Origin: Hetaerina americana
Lineage: Eukaryota; Arthropoda; Insecta; Odonata; Calopterygidae
Length of the DNA: 64,000 nucleotides
Assembly: GCA_022747635.1 (NCBI GenBank)
Contig: JAKTNV010000005.1
Location: 86,287,969-86,351,968, forward strand
Direction: 5' to 3'
Notes under the pieces: model-generated
Database searches by the model: none
What the model saw: the letters and a program-made list of their open reading frames with translations, nothing else
What the model was told of the DNA's origin: nothing
Translations under genes and position numbers: made by a program
In this document: positions 47,245-57,900 of the stretch, one piece after another
Layout of the letters: every line of letters begins with the position of its first letter
Position numbering within the stretch: position 1 is the first letter of the stretch

Positions 47245-47376
47245 CACACAGCAATTCCACAATTAATATTTAATGCCGACCGTGGTTTAGCCACTGTGTG
47301 GGGTCTCCAACTGATGATGCCACAAAGTGACGAAAACATGATCGGCATTAAATATTAATTGTGGATTTGCTGTGTG
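47245..47376 (+). repeat. Inverted repeat (35 bp arms) enclosing a hammerhead-like core
   Basis: 47245-47279 and 47342-47376 are complementary with one mismatch (CACACAGCAA at the outside, CACAATTAATATTTAATGCC inside). The loop contains CTGATGA (47311-47317), extra T, stem GCCAC/GTGAC with one mismatch, GAAA (47332-47335) and ATC (47341-47343). The long arm can serve as stem I, but 33 extra bases, themselves holding a GTGG/CCAC hairpin, lie between the arm and CTGATGA. Confidence 0.6.
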
Positions 47377-47779
47377 TGTTGTATTTTCTATATGATGGAG
47401 ATATTCCACCGAATAACGGCGAAAACAGTGTCATTTTTGTTGGCGGAAAATTTAGGTGTAATTAATGAAAACTCCAAGACATCCAACCATTAACTGAGAG
47501 TAAAAAACACGGGCATTAAAATGCAGCTTCTTTCCAGTCACGCTACTGGGAGCGCTTTTGGCGCAGAAAAGGCCTTCACGTTGATTACATAATGTTTTTA
47601 ATAATAGGCATGCATCTTTTAGTATCTCCCAGTATGTCCTATTTTTTTGTTCGCGCATGTGTTTTTTCGGTAGTCTGTATACGTGATAAATATCCATTTG
47701 CAAGGTATTCTTAATTAATGTATATAAATTAAGTATAAATTACAATTATTCAGATTACAATATAAATGTTGCAATTAAT

Positions 47780-47830
47780 TGGAATTCTACCGTTTAAGGT
47801 AGAATTTAGTTTGGAAGGCATTGACCGAAC
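47780..47830 (-). repeat. Truncated LINE 3' end with hairpin
   Basis: TTCTACCGTTTAAGGTAGAA at 47788-47807 is the same hairpin as at 18478, with similar flanks (GCATTGACCG, CGCTTCATTTCTT). No coding part remains. Confidence 0.45.
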
Positions 47831-49165
47831 ATCGCTTCATTTCTTAATAAGTAACGCCAATAATAAAAATGCAAGTGAACAATTGAAGTAAATTGGAAGT
47901 GAATAGATAGAATTGGCCTTTCTCAATCAAGTGAAATTGGCTTACGTTGAGTTGCATTGACCACCATTGGAAGAAGGTCGGAATGGATGGTGTGTAATAC
48001 GAAAAAAAATATATTGTATGAAAAACTCAACGAATTTTTAGGATTTTAAGAATTCATCAGTAGCTATAGTGAAACTCATTTTGTACGAAATGTGGGAAAA
48101 TTAAAAAAAAATGTTTGAAATACTTGAGTGGACTGTTAGTACAGCCTTGGAATATGTACTTTTTTTATTCAAGGACTACCAAACAATATTTGAAATCTGA
48201 AGGTTGGGAGGATCTTACGTTTATACCTTTTACTACTCTTTTAAAGTCTCTGGATAGCAGATGATTCATCATTCTCTTTTCATTTTGTGCAAAACATTTG
48301 AAGGTATCACGTTGTGACAACATTCAAAACGTCTCTCTAGGAACATTTGTATTCTGTTGCATTCGCCAACATTTTTGGTATCCTTATACAATATCCTGAA
48401 TAATATTTAACAAATGGTGAAAATCAAATGAACAAACTGGTATGACGAAAATTATTGATTTTTCGGAATTGTCATATTTTTCTCACCAGAGATTTTATTC
48501 AAAATTTGGTTATTATTAAGGAGGTTAATAATTAATTTAATATCTTATTTATGGATGAAATTGATTTTCCATTGGTGTATGCACGCTCACGAGGTCTCCA
48601 GCGCGCACGTATTATATTATAACAAATTATAAAACACAATATCAGGGCCACCTTTTTCCGTGCGGCATCAAGTGACATAGAAGTAAATCAGTCGCATTTA
48701 ACGTTTTCGTTTTGACTAGCTGCTAATTGTTGAAAAGTGCTGCGGCTATGAAATCTTGAGGCTTTCTCGTCGTCCCTCGCGATTGTTGGGGAGACCACTC
48801 CGGGTCGCATTGTCCCACAACCCCCGAGGGGAACCTCGTCACATACGGCTTGTCTGCCACTCTCCCTCACTCGGTCGACTCTCGAGGACAGGAAATAGTA
48901 CTTCAGTGTAGCGCAGCGGTGACTTTTTTTTCGTTCATTCGATAATATCAATACGAGTGTTATGATATGGGAACAGTTCGCTCGGTCGTCTTTTCGTTCA
49001 ATCGCTCGCGGTTGGCGCTCTTACCACCAGTGTCCTTTCCAATTCGTGGACAGCACTCGTTCTCTTGCTTATGAAAATATTTGAGATAATTCGAGTAAGA
49101 ATATTAAGTCTACATTAGGGACTCAAGTAACACGGAAGAACCGGAAAAAACTTAAACTTCGTTAT
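47831..49165. other. Ly6 intron, no gene recognised
   Basis: AT-rich DNA up to about 48.6 kb. 48660-49060 is more CpG-rich and carries an 87-codon minus frame without recognisable features. Confidence 0.35.
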
Positions 49166-49174
49166 CAACCTTTT

Positions 49175-49231
49175 CGGTGTATATATATGAACGTGTATAT
49201 ATTTATATATACATACACTCACATGTATAGT

Positions 49232-49273
<42 letters not shown>
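49175..49273. repeat. TA microsatellite
   Basis: Interrupted TA/TATAC tract with a pure TA run at 49236-49273. Confidence 0.95.
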
Positions 49274-49274
<1 letters not shown>

Positions 49275-49280
49275 TGTTTG

Positions 49281-49385
49281 TCGTACTTGAAGAAGGCCTC
49301 TGAGAAGGCCGAAAGCTCAAACAATCTACAATGTGAGTGTCCTTTAAAGTGTTATCTATTTTGTTTGTGTTCTATTGTGCCGTCC
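49281..49385 (+). ncRNA. Hammerhead-like motif in a Penelope-type terminal fragment
   Basis: CTTGAAGA, extra A, stem GGCC/GGCC with an 8-base loop, then GAAAGCTC. Here the self-complementary stem III bases are AGCT in place of ACGT, a paired substitution relative to 11516 and 45270. The first core base is T or displaced by one. The T-rich sequence after it (TTTAAAGTGTTATCTATTTT) resembles retroelement termini. No protein is encoded. Confidence 0.35.
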
Positions 49386-49433
49386 AAATGTTATATTGCT
49401 CTTGTCAGTGCTTCAACATCATCGAAATATATA

Positions 49434-50183
49434 CGAGGGTCATCCGGAAAGTAGTACCCGTTCGTGAAATAAAGACACAAAAGTAAATATTAACAAACAT
49501 AAAAAATTTTATTTGAAAGAGGATACTTTAAACTACTTCTCAACATAATCTCCAAGCAAATTAAGGCATTTGTCATAACGTGTAACAAGTTTCTGTATTC
49601 CTGCTGCATAGTCCTTCGCCGCCAGCTCATTGAGATACGCGAGGGACCCATCTTGCACAAATTTTTGCATAATGCAGATGGTGTTTAACAATTTCATGAA
49701 CAATTGTTCGAGAAACATTGGGAAAATGCTCACAGATGTCATCAATTGTGACGCGCCGATCGTTCCTCACGAATTCGTCAACTGAGCTCACCAGTTGGTC
49801 TGTAATGACAGACGGTCTCCCCGAACGCTCATCGTCGTGTGTGTTCCCCCTCCCCATGTTGAAGTTGCGACACCACCGCCGAACAGACGACTCGTCCATT
49901 ACATTGTCTCCATACACCTCCTTTAATTGGCGATGAATATCACATGGGCGAACGTTTCTTGCATTGAGGAATTTAATCACTGCCCTCACTTCACAACTGG
50001 CGGCGTTCTCAATTTTTTTAAACATTGTAAACAATCACAGAAACAACACAGGCAATGCTAGCGTCGCGCAACTTGGCTCAGAGAAGGCAGACAAGCCACT
50101 GAAGCTATCTGACCTCCAGCGGCTACTCGCGTCGTCATCACTTCATGCGGCACGAACGGGTACTACTTTCCGGATGACCCTCG
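49434..50183 (-). mobile_element. Non-autonomous mariner element, copy 2
   Basis: A 750 bp element, TA at 49432-49433 and 50184-50185, with the same TIRs and the same internal deletion as 1368-2120. By eye the two differ by about five substitutions and one 3-base deletion (near 50115). Identical deletion junctions prove that both copies descend from one deleted element that then moved. Confidence 0.95.
49533..50034 (-). pseudogene. Truncated mariner transposase remnant, copy 2
   Basis: Predicted peptides are identical to those of 1467-1968: an HTH-containing 135-codon frame from 50034 and the out-of-frame C-terminal tail ending GDYVEK. The catalytic domain is absent. Confidence 0.9.
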
Positions 50184-50369
<186 letters not shown>

Positions 50370-50378
50370 TTTATAAAC

Positions 50379-50566
50379 TTGGACAGCAACAAACAATATA
50401 AGAACACACGATATTTCTTAATAATTTCGACGGAATTTAGCTTTAATTTTGAGTGCTACTCTTTCTACTGAAGGAGACGGAGCTAAATTCCCTCGAAATT
50501 ATTAAGAAATATCGTGCGAGTGTTCTTTTTATGGGTTCTTATATTGTTTTTTTTTGCTGTTCAAGT
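50379..50566. repeat. Imperfect foldback repeat of about 190 bp
   Basis: CGATATTTCTTAATAATTTC (50409 on) pairs with GAAATTATTAAGAAATATCG (to 50515), and GGAATTTAGC with GCTAAATTCC. Outside this, CAATATAAGAAC pairs with GTTCTTATATTG and CTTGGACAGCAA with TTGCTGTTCAAG. The outer arms contain small indels. Probably a non-autonomous DNA element; no target duplication identified. Confidence 0.65.
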
Positions 50567-50785
50567 TACTTTTTTATTCAACACTTTCGTGTTACTTGGA
50601 TGAAATCATTATGTATTAGCAAAAATGCATTATATATGCGGTATTATCCCAATTAAACACACGATGTCGCGCTCTACATTAACTCCGTGAAGTGGTATAT
50701 GAAGATTAGACCGTCGTCGCGACCGACCTCGCCTCCCCTCCCTGCCCCTTGACCTCTCCCCGAGGGTGGGTTTCCCCCAACTCAC

Positions 50786-50998
50786 GTCCATTCTGCAGGA
50801 CGAGCTGGAAGGTCTTCTTCATGCAGAAGGTGGAGTCCGGGCAGTCGACCTGAAACTCGGATGAGAAGGGGTCAAATCGGGAGCAGGGCGGTATGGGGGG
50901 CGCCAGGGGGTCCGTCCGGTTGCTCCCGCCCCCCTGCGCCGTCGGCGGCTTGGCCATCTCGCTGCACTTGTAGCACCGCAAGCCGCTCACTCCTCTCG
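50786..50998 (-). CDS. Ly6/uPAR (three-finger) protein, second coding exon
   Basis: Acceptor CATCTTTGCAG ends just before 50998, and donor GTGAGT starts at 50785; length 213 bp. It encodes RGVSGLRCYKCSEM, then PPCSRFDPF, then VDCPDSTFCMKKTFQLVLQN. LRCYKC is the hallmark opening of a mature Ly6 domain just after the signal peptide. The first two codon bases (CG) need one base from an upstream exon that would carry the signal peptide; I did not find that exon up to 64,000. It is separated from the final exon by a 13.5 kb intron full of repeats. A proline/glycine-rich insert between the second and third cysteines is longer than usual. Confidence 0.85.
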
Positions 50999-51240
50999 CT
51001 GCAAAGATGAGAATAGAAAGAGAGGGTGAGGTCCTGAGAGGTGGTGTTTAGGCAAGGGAGGACGTGGCCTCCCGTCGCCCAGTAACTACACATACAAGTT
51101 AGGGGCGTATTCAACATCCCTGGGGTGCTCCGAGACCCCAATTCCACGTCCTGTGGGGAAATTCCCCAAGACGTCGCTTTTTTTCACTTAAAGCTTAGGC
51201 TACGGTCGTAAATTATACTCAGACATAAGAAAGTGTAGAA
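50999..51240. other. Sequence 5' to the Ly6 exon 2 (intron)
   Basis: Pyrimidine-rich on the minus strand next to the acceptor. No signal-peptide exon seen here. Confidence 0.4.
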
Positions 51241-51245
51241 AGTCT

Positions 51246-51350
51246 TGCGGGCCTTGGTGGCAGCATGGTAATGTCCTCTCCTGCTAATACTAGAGATCAC
51301 GGGTTGGATTCCCTACTAGGTTGCTTTTCCTTAACCTAGGGGATTTGCGA
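51246..51350 (+). repeat. tRNA-derived SINE, family B, copy 3 (diverged)
   Basis: GCGGGCCTTGGTGGCAGCAT carries an A-box-like segment. GGTTGGATTCCC is the B box, followed by a body starting like the other family B copies (AGGTTGCTTTTCCTTAACC). Confidence 0.6.
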
Positions 51351-51507
51351 TTGTTTTTTTCTTTTACCACGTCAAAATGTCCGATGCAGAAGGGCGAAAA
51401 CTGAATAAAATTTATGTGCATGTATAAATTTTATTTAGTTTCCAGCCTTTTTCATCGGATTTTATTTTATTTGTATATATGTACATGTATATAATGTACA
51501 CACATAT

Positions 51508-52155
51508 ATATAAAACTAGAGCAGGTAGAACAGTTTACGTATCTCGGTAGTGTTTTGGACCAGCACGGTCAAAGTAGTAGGGACGTAAGGAGAAGAATAG
51601 CGCTAGATAAAGAGGCTTTCACAAGGAGGGGGTAGTTAATGACAGGGACGTTCAGTAAGGATATTAAGAAAAGACTCGTAAAAACTTTGATATGGACCGT
51701 AGCTATGTACGGTGCAAAAACGTGCTCATTGAAGCAGGAGGATAGACGTACACTGGAGGCTTTTGAAATGTGGGTGTGGAGAAGAATGCAGAAGATGAAA
51801 TGGACAGAGAAGAAAACAAATGAGGAAGTACTTGGTATGGTGGGCGAAGAGAGGGGTTCGTTGGGAGAAATCCTATGGAGACAGGAAAAGTGGATGAAGG
51901 GGGTATTGACCGGCAGTGGGATGTTGAAGACTGTAATAGAGGGGAGAATGTTAGGCAAAAGAGGTAAGGGAAGGAACAGGATAGGGATGTTGGACGGAAT
52001 GAAGGGAGAAAGGAAGTACTCAGAGATGAAGAGGGACCTGATGTAGAGTAGGATGCTCGATTTTGTGTTTTGTTAGGAGTCACAAAATGTTTTATTTAGT
52101 AGCTGTGTCCATCCCAAAACGTACCTTAACCGGAAGATTACCTAATAATAATATA
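51508..52155 (+). mobile_element. 5'-truncated LINE family L, copy 4 (best preserved)
   Basis: Reads VEQFTYLGSVLDQHGQSSRD, one in-frame stop, then a 135-codon frame from 51639 (DIKKRLVKTLIWTVAMYGAK, FEMWVWRRMQKMKWTEKKTN, MVGEERGSLGEILWRQ, KYSEMKRDLM). This is the region C-terminal to the catalytic palm of non-LTR reverse transcriptases. The 3' UTR ends with CGTACCTTAACCGGAAGATT and an AAT tail at 52144-52153. Confidence 0.9.
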
Positions 52156-52159
52156 TATT

Positions 52160-53200
52160 TATATAATGTAAAATGTGAAAGGTATTCATTTTAGATAGGC
52201 TGCTTTTCCCTTGAATGGAATCTAGTCATACTTTCAATTTCCAATGTGCAGGTTGTTGCATAGGAAATTGCACAATAAGTATATTATTAGCTAATAAGTT
52301 TCTGCGCGGTAGCGATATTTGCTGCAATTCACGATCATTCAGGGTGAAAATGAACTCAGTAGTCTAGGCTCCTAAAAATAAATTACTCTTACTACTATCC
52401 ATAATGTAAAGGGGCGTATTGTTTTTAATGTGTTCATTTTCCCTTGTTGAAGCTGAATCTTGAACCTCAAGGAAATTTTTATCATCTATTGCTCCTGTTT
52501 AAAATTGATTAAAAATTCCAGTTGGTCTCATTAAAAAAATTGATGCAAAAGTATAATTATAATTATAAATATATATAGTAATTAAAAAAGTTGACACCTT
52601 CGTTACGTGGAAGATTGCTGTATCACTCTGTTCCACATGTACACCCAGAGTATCACCCAAGCTCTCTGATTGTATAACTTCGTCCATACCGTCGCAAAAA
52701 TGATAAATTTGGCCTTAATTGTATCGATGTATTTTTCATATCGCGCTTGTAATTGTAAAAAAATATCGATTTGGTCCTCGATGCATTGTCATATCGTACA
52801 GTCCAATGGAAAACCTTACTTTAATAAAGTGGCGGTGATTGATTGCCTGAAACTATTTTAAACTGGCTTTTGGTCCGAATCCATCCGATTCCCCCGGTTT
52901 CCTGCGTTTGACTTTTGAACAATGTTTCCCAACGGGGGTCGTAGTTATATTGGGGGGGGGGTTAGAACACGGCGTTCCCTTTATCAATATCGTCACTGAA
53001 ATATCAGCAAAATTACCGTTTTTCCTTAAAGTTTGTATTGTTGGAAGAAAGTCGAAAATGTTATAACTATGTTCTTTTTGAAATTTAAGTCCTAATTTTG
53101 CATGTAATTTACTTTATTGGCTGCTATGCTAGGGTCGTCCAAATCTTCGAGGCGATTCGGTGGGGTGTGATCCAAAAAAAGGTTGGGGAAAAGCTGATGT
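52160..53200. other. Intergenic stretch, no gene recognised
   Basis: AT-rich to 52.9 kb. A G run at 52952-52961 follows CCCAACGGGGGTC, which resembles hAT-type termini, but no partner end was found. Confidence 0.35.
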
Positions 53201-53209
53201 ACGCGTATG

Positions 53210-53740
53210 TAGATGGTTGTCTGTCCAGTGGTGATTCGCGGGCTCCAAATCCGCGTCGCCTGCTCTAAATCAGGATTTCCTGCGCGGCCGGCGGCGGCTC
53301 TGTTCTGGGGTCGAATGGGTACCTCTCCCCTCGGTGTGCAGGGATGGGAAGACGCGGGGGTGGGCGGGCACTTCAGAGACGAGGGGTGCGCCCCCCCCCC
53401 TTCCACCGCGCGCCATGCTGGCGCGGGTCTCTCCCAAGTGGTGCGTGGGATGGCGCGTGGGTTGGCGCGGCACATTTCCCCTCCGCGATCCCGTCCGTCG
53501 CGGAGTGGTTTGGGAGCTGGTTCTCCCGCAGGATCGCGGTCCGCCATGCCTCGCCGCTTGGCCATATTTTTCGTCAGCCGAACTCGATGACGAAAGTGAG
53601 CCTATCTCGCAGATTAAGCGAGGGGGGGGAGGAGTGTATCGAAATGGAACCAGGAAGCGCGATGACACGCTCAAGTGGAGTCTCCTACAAATGCGCAGTC
53701 GGCCTTATTGGGTCGAAATGGGCGGGGGTGAATGTATAAT
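53210..53740. other. GC-rich patch with overlapping open frames on both strands
   Basis: Frames of 125-157 codons are open in several phases on both strands because GC-rich sequence lacks stops. None shows a domain, signal or splice-bounded structure. It could be a CpG-rich promoter region or an unclassified repeat. Confidence 0.4.
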
Positions 53741-56700
53741 GAAAAAAACGTAGCCGTGCAGTGAGGCTTGTTCTCTTTGGTAGTTTATTACGAAAAATAA
53801 TTTACATGAACAGTGTGTTGGGCAATACATACCTACAGCCTTCTTCCGTTTATGGTCTTCGAACACTTTTACTCGAAAAATGTTATTTTAACATTAATGG
53901 TGGCACACATTTAATGACTACTTTTATTTTTTCGCCTCAAAAACGAAAATTTGTTTGTTTATGCTCCTCTGCTTGCCTTTCGAGAAACCTCATGGGAAAG
54001 TATTTGGGTCTGGTGGTGGTTATTCGGCGATAATATAAAATGTGGGTGCGCATATTAATATTCAATTAACTTCCAAAATTATTTTTCATTTATTTTGTAT
54101 TGCAGTCTTTAAAATTATGAGCCTAAAAAGACTTATTATCTTAGCAAAGTTTATGTAATGATTTTTATTACTATTATTAGTGCAACTAGTGCTAATCATA
54201 TCATAAATTGAACTCGTAAGAGCAGGAAATAAGAGGTAGAGATGCGATGAGGAGGAAAGTGGAGGAATATAAGGAAGAAGAGGGATCTTTTATGTTTATG
54301 CATCAGCTTCAGGAGGTGTGGTTATTTGTAGTGAAAATTATTTTTGTTCGATGTTAGCGGTGTCATAAAAAGCATCGAGACATGACATATCTTAACTGGT
54401 GTATCCAATATGGTGGCATAATTTTCGTTCTCTACCAGTAATAATTATTTTATAAGAATATATTATTTTATGAACTTATTCTTTATAAAGGATGGGTCCC
54501 ATGATTTAGCGATTTAAATGTCCATAAGACGCAATTACTTGCGTTATTTTGACAATTTAACATGCATAATATTTTAAAATAATTATCTGCTAGAACAAAT
54601 ATTTTATGAAGCAATTACTCGCTCAGTAAGTGGAAATTGAGGTAACCTACTGTGTAATAAATTTATTTATTATCGAATATGTGTAGTATTTTGGAACTAC
54701 CAGGTATAGTGCTTCAGTTTCGTAATTAATTCATTTGAAAGTAATAAAATGTTTAAAATTCATGGAGACTAATTAAAGCGGTTAAATTCATATTTTAAAG
54801 GTGCACGTTTTTCCGACGCATCCGCAGTTTTATATCGATAAGTCTTCTGATAACCTCTTAAAGGACAAACTTTAACGATTACTTATCGATTCATTTCGGA
54901 AATACGTATCGATATATCGATTCCCTCTAGTCTTTACCAAAACATGTTTTCTTCGCTTGTGGAAAAAAATATTGTTGTTGGCGTTGCAGTTTGCTTCTTC
55001 GACCAGGTGGCTTGCCAGAATGGCCGAGATGATGATCACTAACGGCCTCAGGGGAATCGCGAGTTCATAGATCGTAAACAGTCGCTCCTGTCTCTTGAGA
55101 GTGGTCGCAGGAATACTAAGCGAGTCTCTGAATGAAAAATTCGCGTGAAATTTTATTCTTAACACTTGCGAAGGTCACAAAATGAGGTTAAATCGAGTTC
55201 TTTCAAGTTGGAGTTTACGATGATGTCGTACATTGGGGCTGATAAACAATATTAATAATAATACTGGGATGAAAGATTAATAAATATATGACAGATTTAT
55301 TTTGGATCGTCCTGCATGTTATAAGGATGAATACTCCGTCGTGGATTTCGCGGAAATTTGAAATGAAGAATTATCTTTCGGGTTAACCCTTTTTATTATT
55401 GCGTATTTTATTTGAGTTAATTTCCGGTTTAATATTGGCTTTCAGATGGTTATTGACTTGCTCTCTGTCTAGTGCACTGGTCGAAAGGAAATATTTCTCC
55501 CTCCACCCCGCTTAAGTCGGTTTATATTGTGGTAATTGCTGTGAATTGACAATTAATAATTAATTAAAAGTAATGACAATTAATTAATTTTGCGATATAT
55601 GTGTTTGCATGAGTATTGGATGAAGGGATTTTTGCATGAGTGTGCGCGCTGCTGTGGGTGTAATTTTCCGTGTTGTTTTTTTGCATGTGGTATTTTTCCT
55701 TTTTACGGTTGGTGACCTAACACCCCCCGCCACACGCCCTTGCGGAGGCTTGCGGGGTATTATGTAGATGTAGATTAATAGATCGAGGGAATGGCCAAAA
55801 ATATCAGAGCACTTTCAATCCCTAATGTTTTCCAATGACTTCCAATCCCTTAACTAGTTCAAACGTGGTCCCGAGCATGTAGAATTTAATAATAATATCT
55901 ATTGTTTATTTAATATTGTTGAATGTCTAATATTGCTGTAGAAAATTATTATTTCTTGATTCGCCTAAAATATCTTACACTTTTTAAAATCTCTACGTGG
56001 TTTCGCACAATGGAAAAAATGCGTTTAGAAACTATTCTGTATGAACTACAATTAGTTGAAGGGAGCCATTTTTGTGCCCAAAGAGAACCATCAACCCAGA
56101 CTAGTTTTAATTGTAATTTATAATATCTTTAGTTGTAGCTTAAACCATCATCACCTTTTCAATTGCGAGTACGTGATCTTTATGTGCCAATTAACCCATT
56201 TGTAACTGTTGGCCTGTGATGTAGCAACATCCCATGTACTTTTTGTGTAAATTTCTAGTGAAATCGCGAGAACAGAAACTTGGAGACCACTTCAAATTGT
56301 CTCCATTCGTCCTAGAGTGCGATGCGAGCTGGAATACAGAATGGAAAGCATTACATCTGATTTCACGTGTACTCAAATTTCATCTCGCAAATTGGAATTC
56401 TGTTCGTTAGGTAATTCCACTGGACTCTCTTTTAGTTAATATTTAAATAATTTCAATGTGACGCCGATGGATATCTGACATTCTTGACCATTTACGACTC
56501 ATGCTCTCCGGCTAGGTAATTCATTCACTGGGAAGTTCCTAACGTTTTCTGCTCTTTGCATTCGGTGATCACTTTTTCACGAAAGAGAGAGTTGATTCGG
56601 GGGAAATAGCTTATAGTTACTTAGATAATATCGTAATGATATTCTTAACGTCACGAGTATCGATTTACTAAAATAGGTTGAATCCCTGAAATTTATATTG

Positions 56701-57350
56701 CAGCTCTGTCACTCCGAATGATGTCATCGATATGAAGTAGAATTTTTTGCTCGTCTGGCAATTGAGGTAGTTTCGGTCAATGTGATCGTTTATCGTAGGA
56801 AGTGCACATTGGGGATTTCCTGGAGGGGGAAACAGACCGATGGTTTCTTGGAGTTAGGGCAGGGGGTGAAATTAAGTGATTCATCTCTCAACTAAAAATA
56901 CTTCTTCTGGTTAACATCTTTACTGATTTTTTATGCGTATTTATTCTCTTTGATGACTTTAAATATTTTTTAAATATTATCTCACGTCGGCGCCTTCCTG
57001 TGTACTTTTATCCGTTCCTTTTTCGATTATAGTCCTTCACCAGGTAATCGTATCTCAAAATGTGTCTTCTGAGGTTGATCCCCTCTTCTTTTCCGTTTTT
57101 ATTAGTCTACTCGCTCCATCAGCACACTCTTAGAACTTCTCCGTTAGATATGAATGCCGTTCAGTTTATCTTCATCATCCTGTCGCACCACATTTCCAAT
57201 TCATCCAGTCATCTTCCTTCTACTGCTGTTATTGCCCATGCCTCATTGTCATAAATAACTGTGCTCCAGCCCCCTTCTCTTGTCGACTGTTATGTCTTCT
57301 GGTGGAATGACTTCATTGCCTTAATTGTATTAAAATAATCGGTTTACCAG
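53741..57350. other. AT-rich intergenic stretch
   Basis: No gene recognised. The minus frame 54872-55165 contains a hydrophobic run (LRPLVIIISAILASHLVEE) but no suitable ATG or donor to serve as a signal-peptide exon. 55719-55772 (CCACACGCCCTTGCGGAGGC, then GTAGATGTAGAT) looks like a retroposon 3' end with a hexamer tail. Confidence 0.35.
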
Positions 57351-57359
57351 TGAATGGAA

Positions 57360-57900
57360 TCAGAACTCGTATTTCCTTTTCAAAGTCCTGCACCGTAGAG
57401 AAGAGAGATAGCGCGTGACTTTCACGCTTCGGAAGACGACACGACTCCTTGGCCCCCTTTTTTTTCCTGGTACATCGCATCCCGTGGTCTGGGCGGCTTC
57501 CCACCCTCTCTCCACCCCCCCCCCTCCTTCCCCGAGACGGTCGCGTGCTCGTCGCCTAACTGTTGTTCTCTCACGACGCTGTCGATCTTCGCCCCGCGTT
57601 ATGCGACGGGGGTAGCGCTCCCCTCTTCCCCCGCCTCCATCCACTCCTCCCGAGCGTTGAAATCTCCAGCGAGACGCTCTCACCCGACGATCATCCGACC
57701 TCCCTCGTTCCACCTGATCCGTTTCACATGCTGCCCTGTTGCCAAGCATCCCTTCCTCCCTCGTCGTCCGGAATGTGCCCCGTTTACGCCTTCGTCGAGG
57801 GAGAGATGGGGGTCTCGGAAGTGGTTGTCGATGAGTCTTGTGCGTCTCGTTCGTTAGAGAGCGTGTTCATTACCTATCGTCGTCTCAGACTGAGTTGAGT
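57360..57900. other. GC/pyrimidine-rich patch, no supported gene
   Basis: CpG-rich with open frames on both strands (57360-57749 minus, 57563-57898 plus). Arg/Gly- or Pro/Ser-rich translations with no domain are typical of GC-rich non-coding DNA. Confidence 0.4.

Noticed and set aside
53092..53753. Four overlapping 125-157 codon frames on both strands
   Set aside because: GC-rich DNA with few stops. Translations are Pro/Arg/Gly-rich with no domain, and no splice or start context distinguishes one frame.
54872..55165. Hydrophobic minus-strand segment as the missing Ly6 signal-peptide exon
   Set aside because: There is no in-frame ATG close to the hydrophobic run and no phase-1 donor after it.
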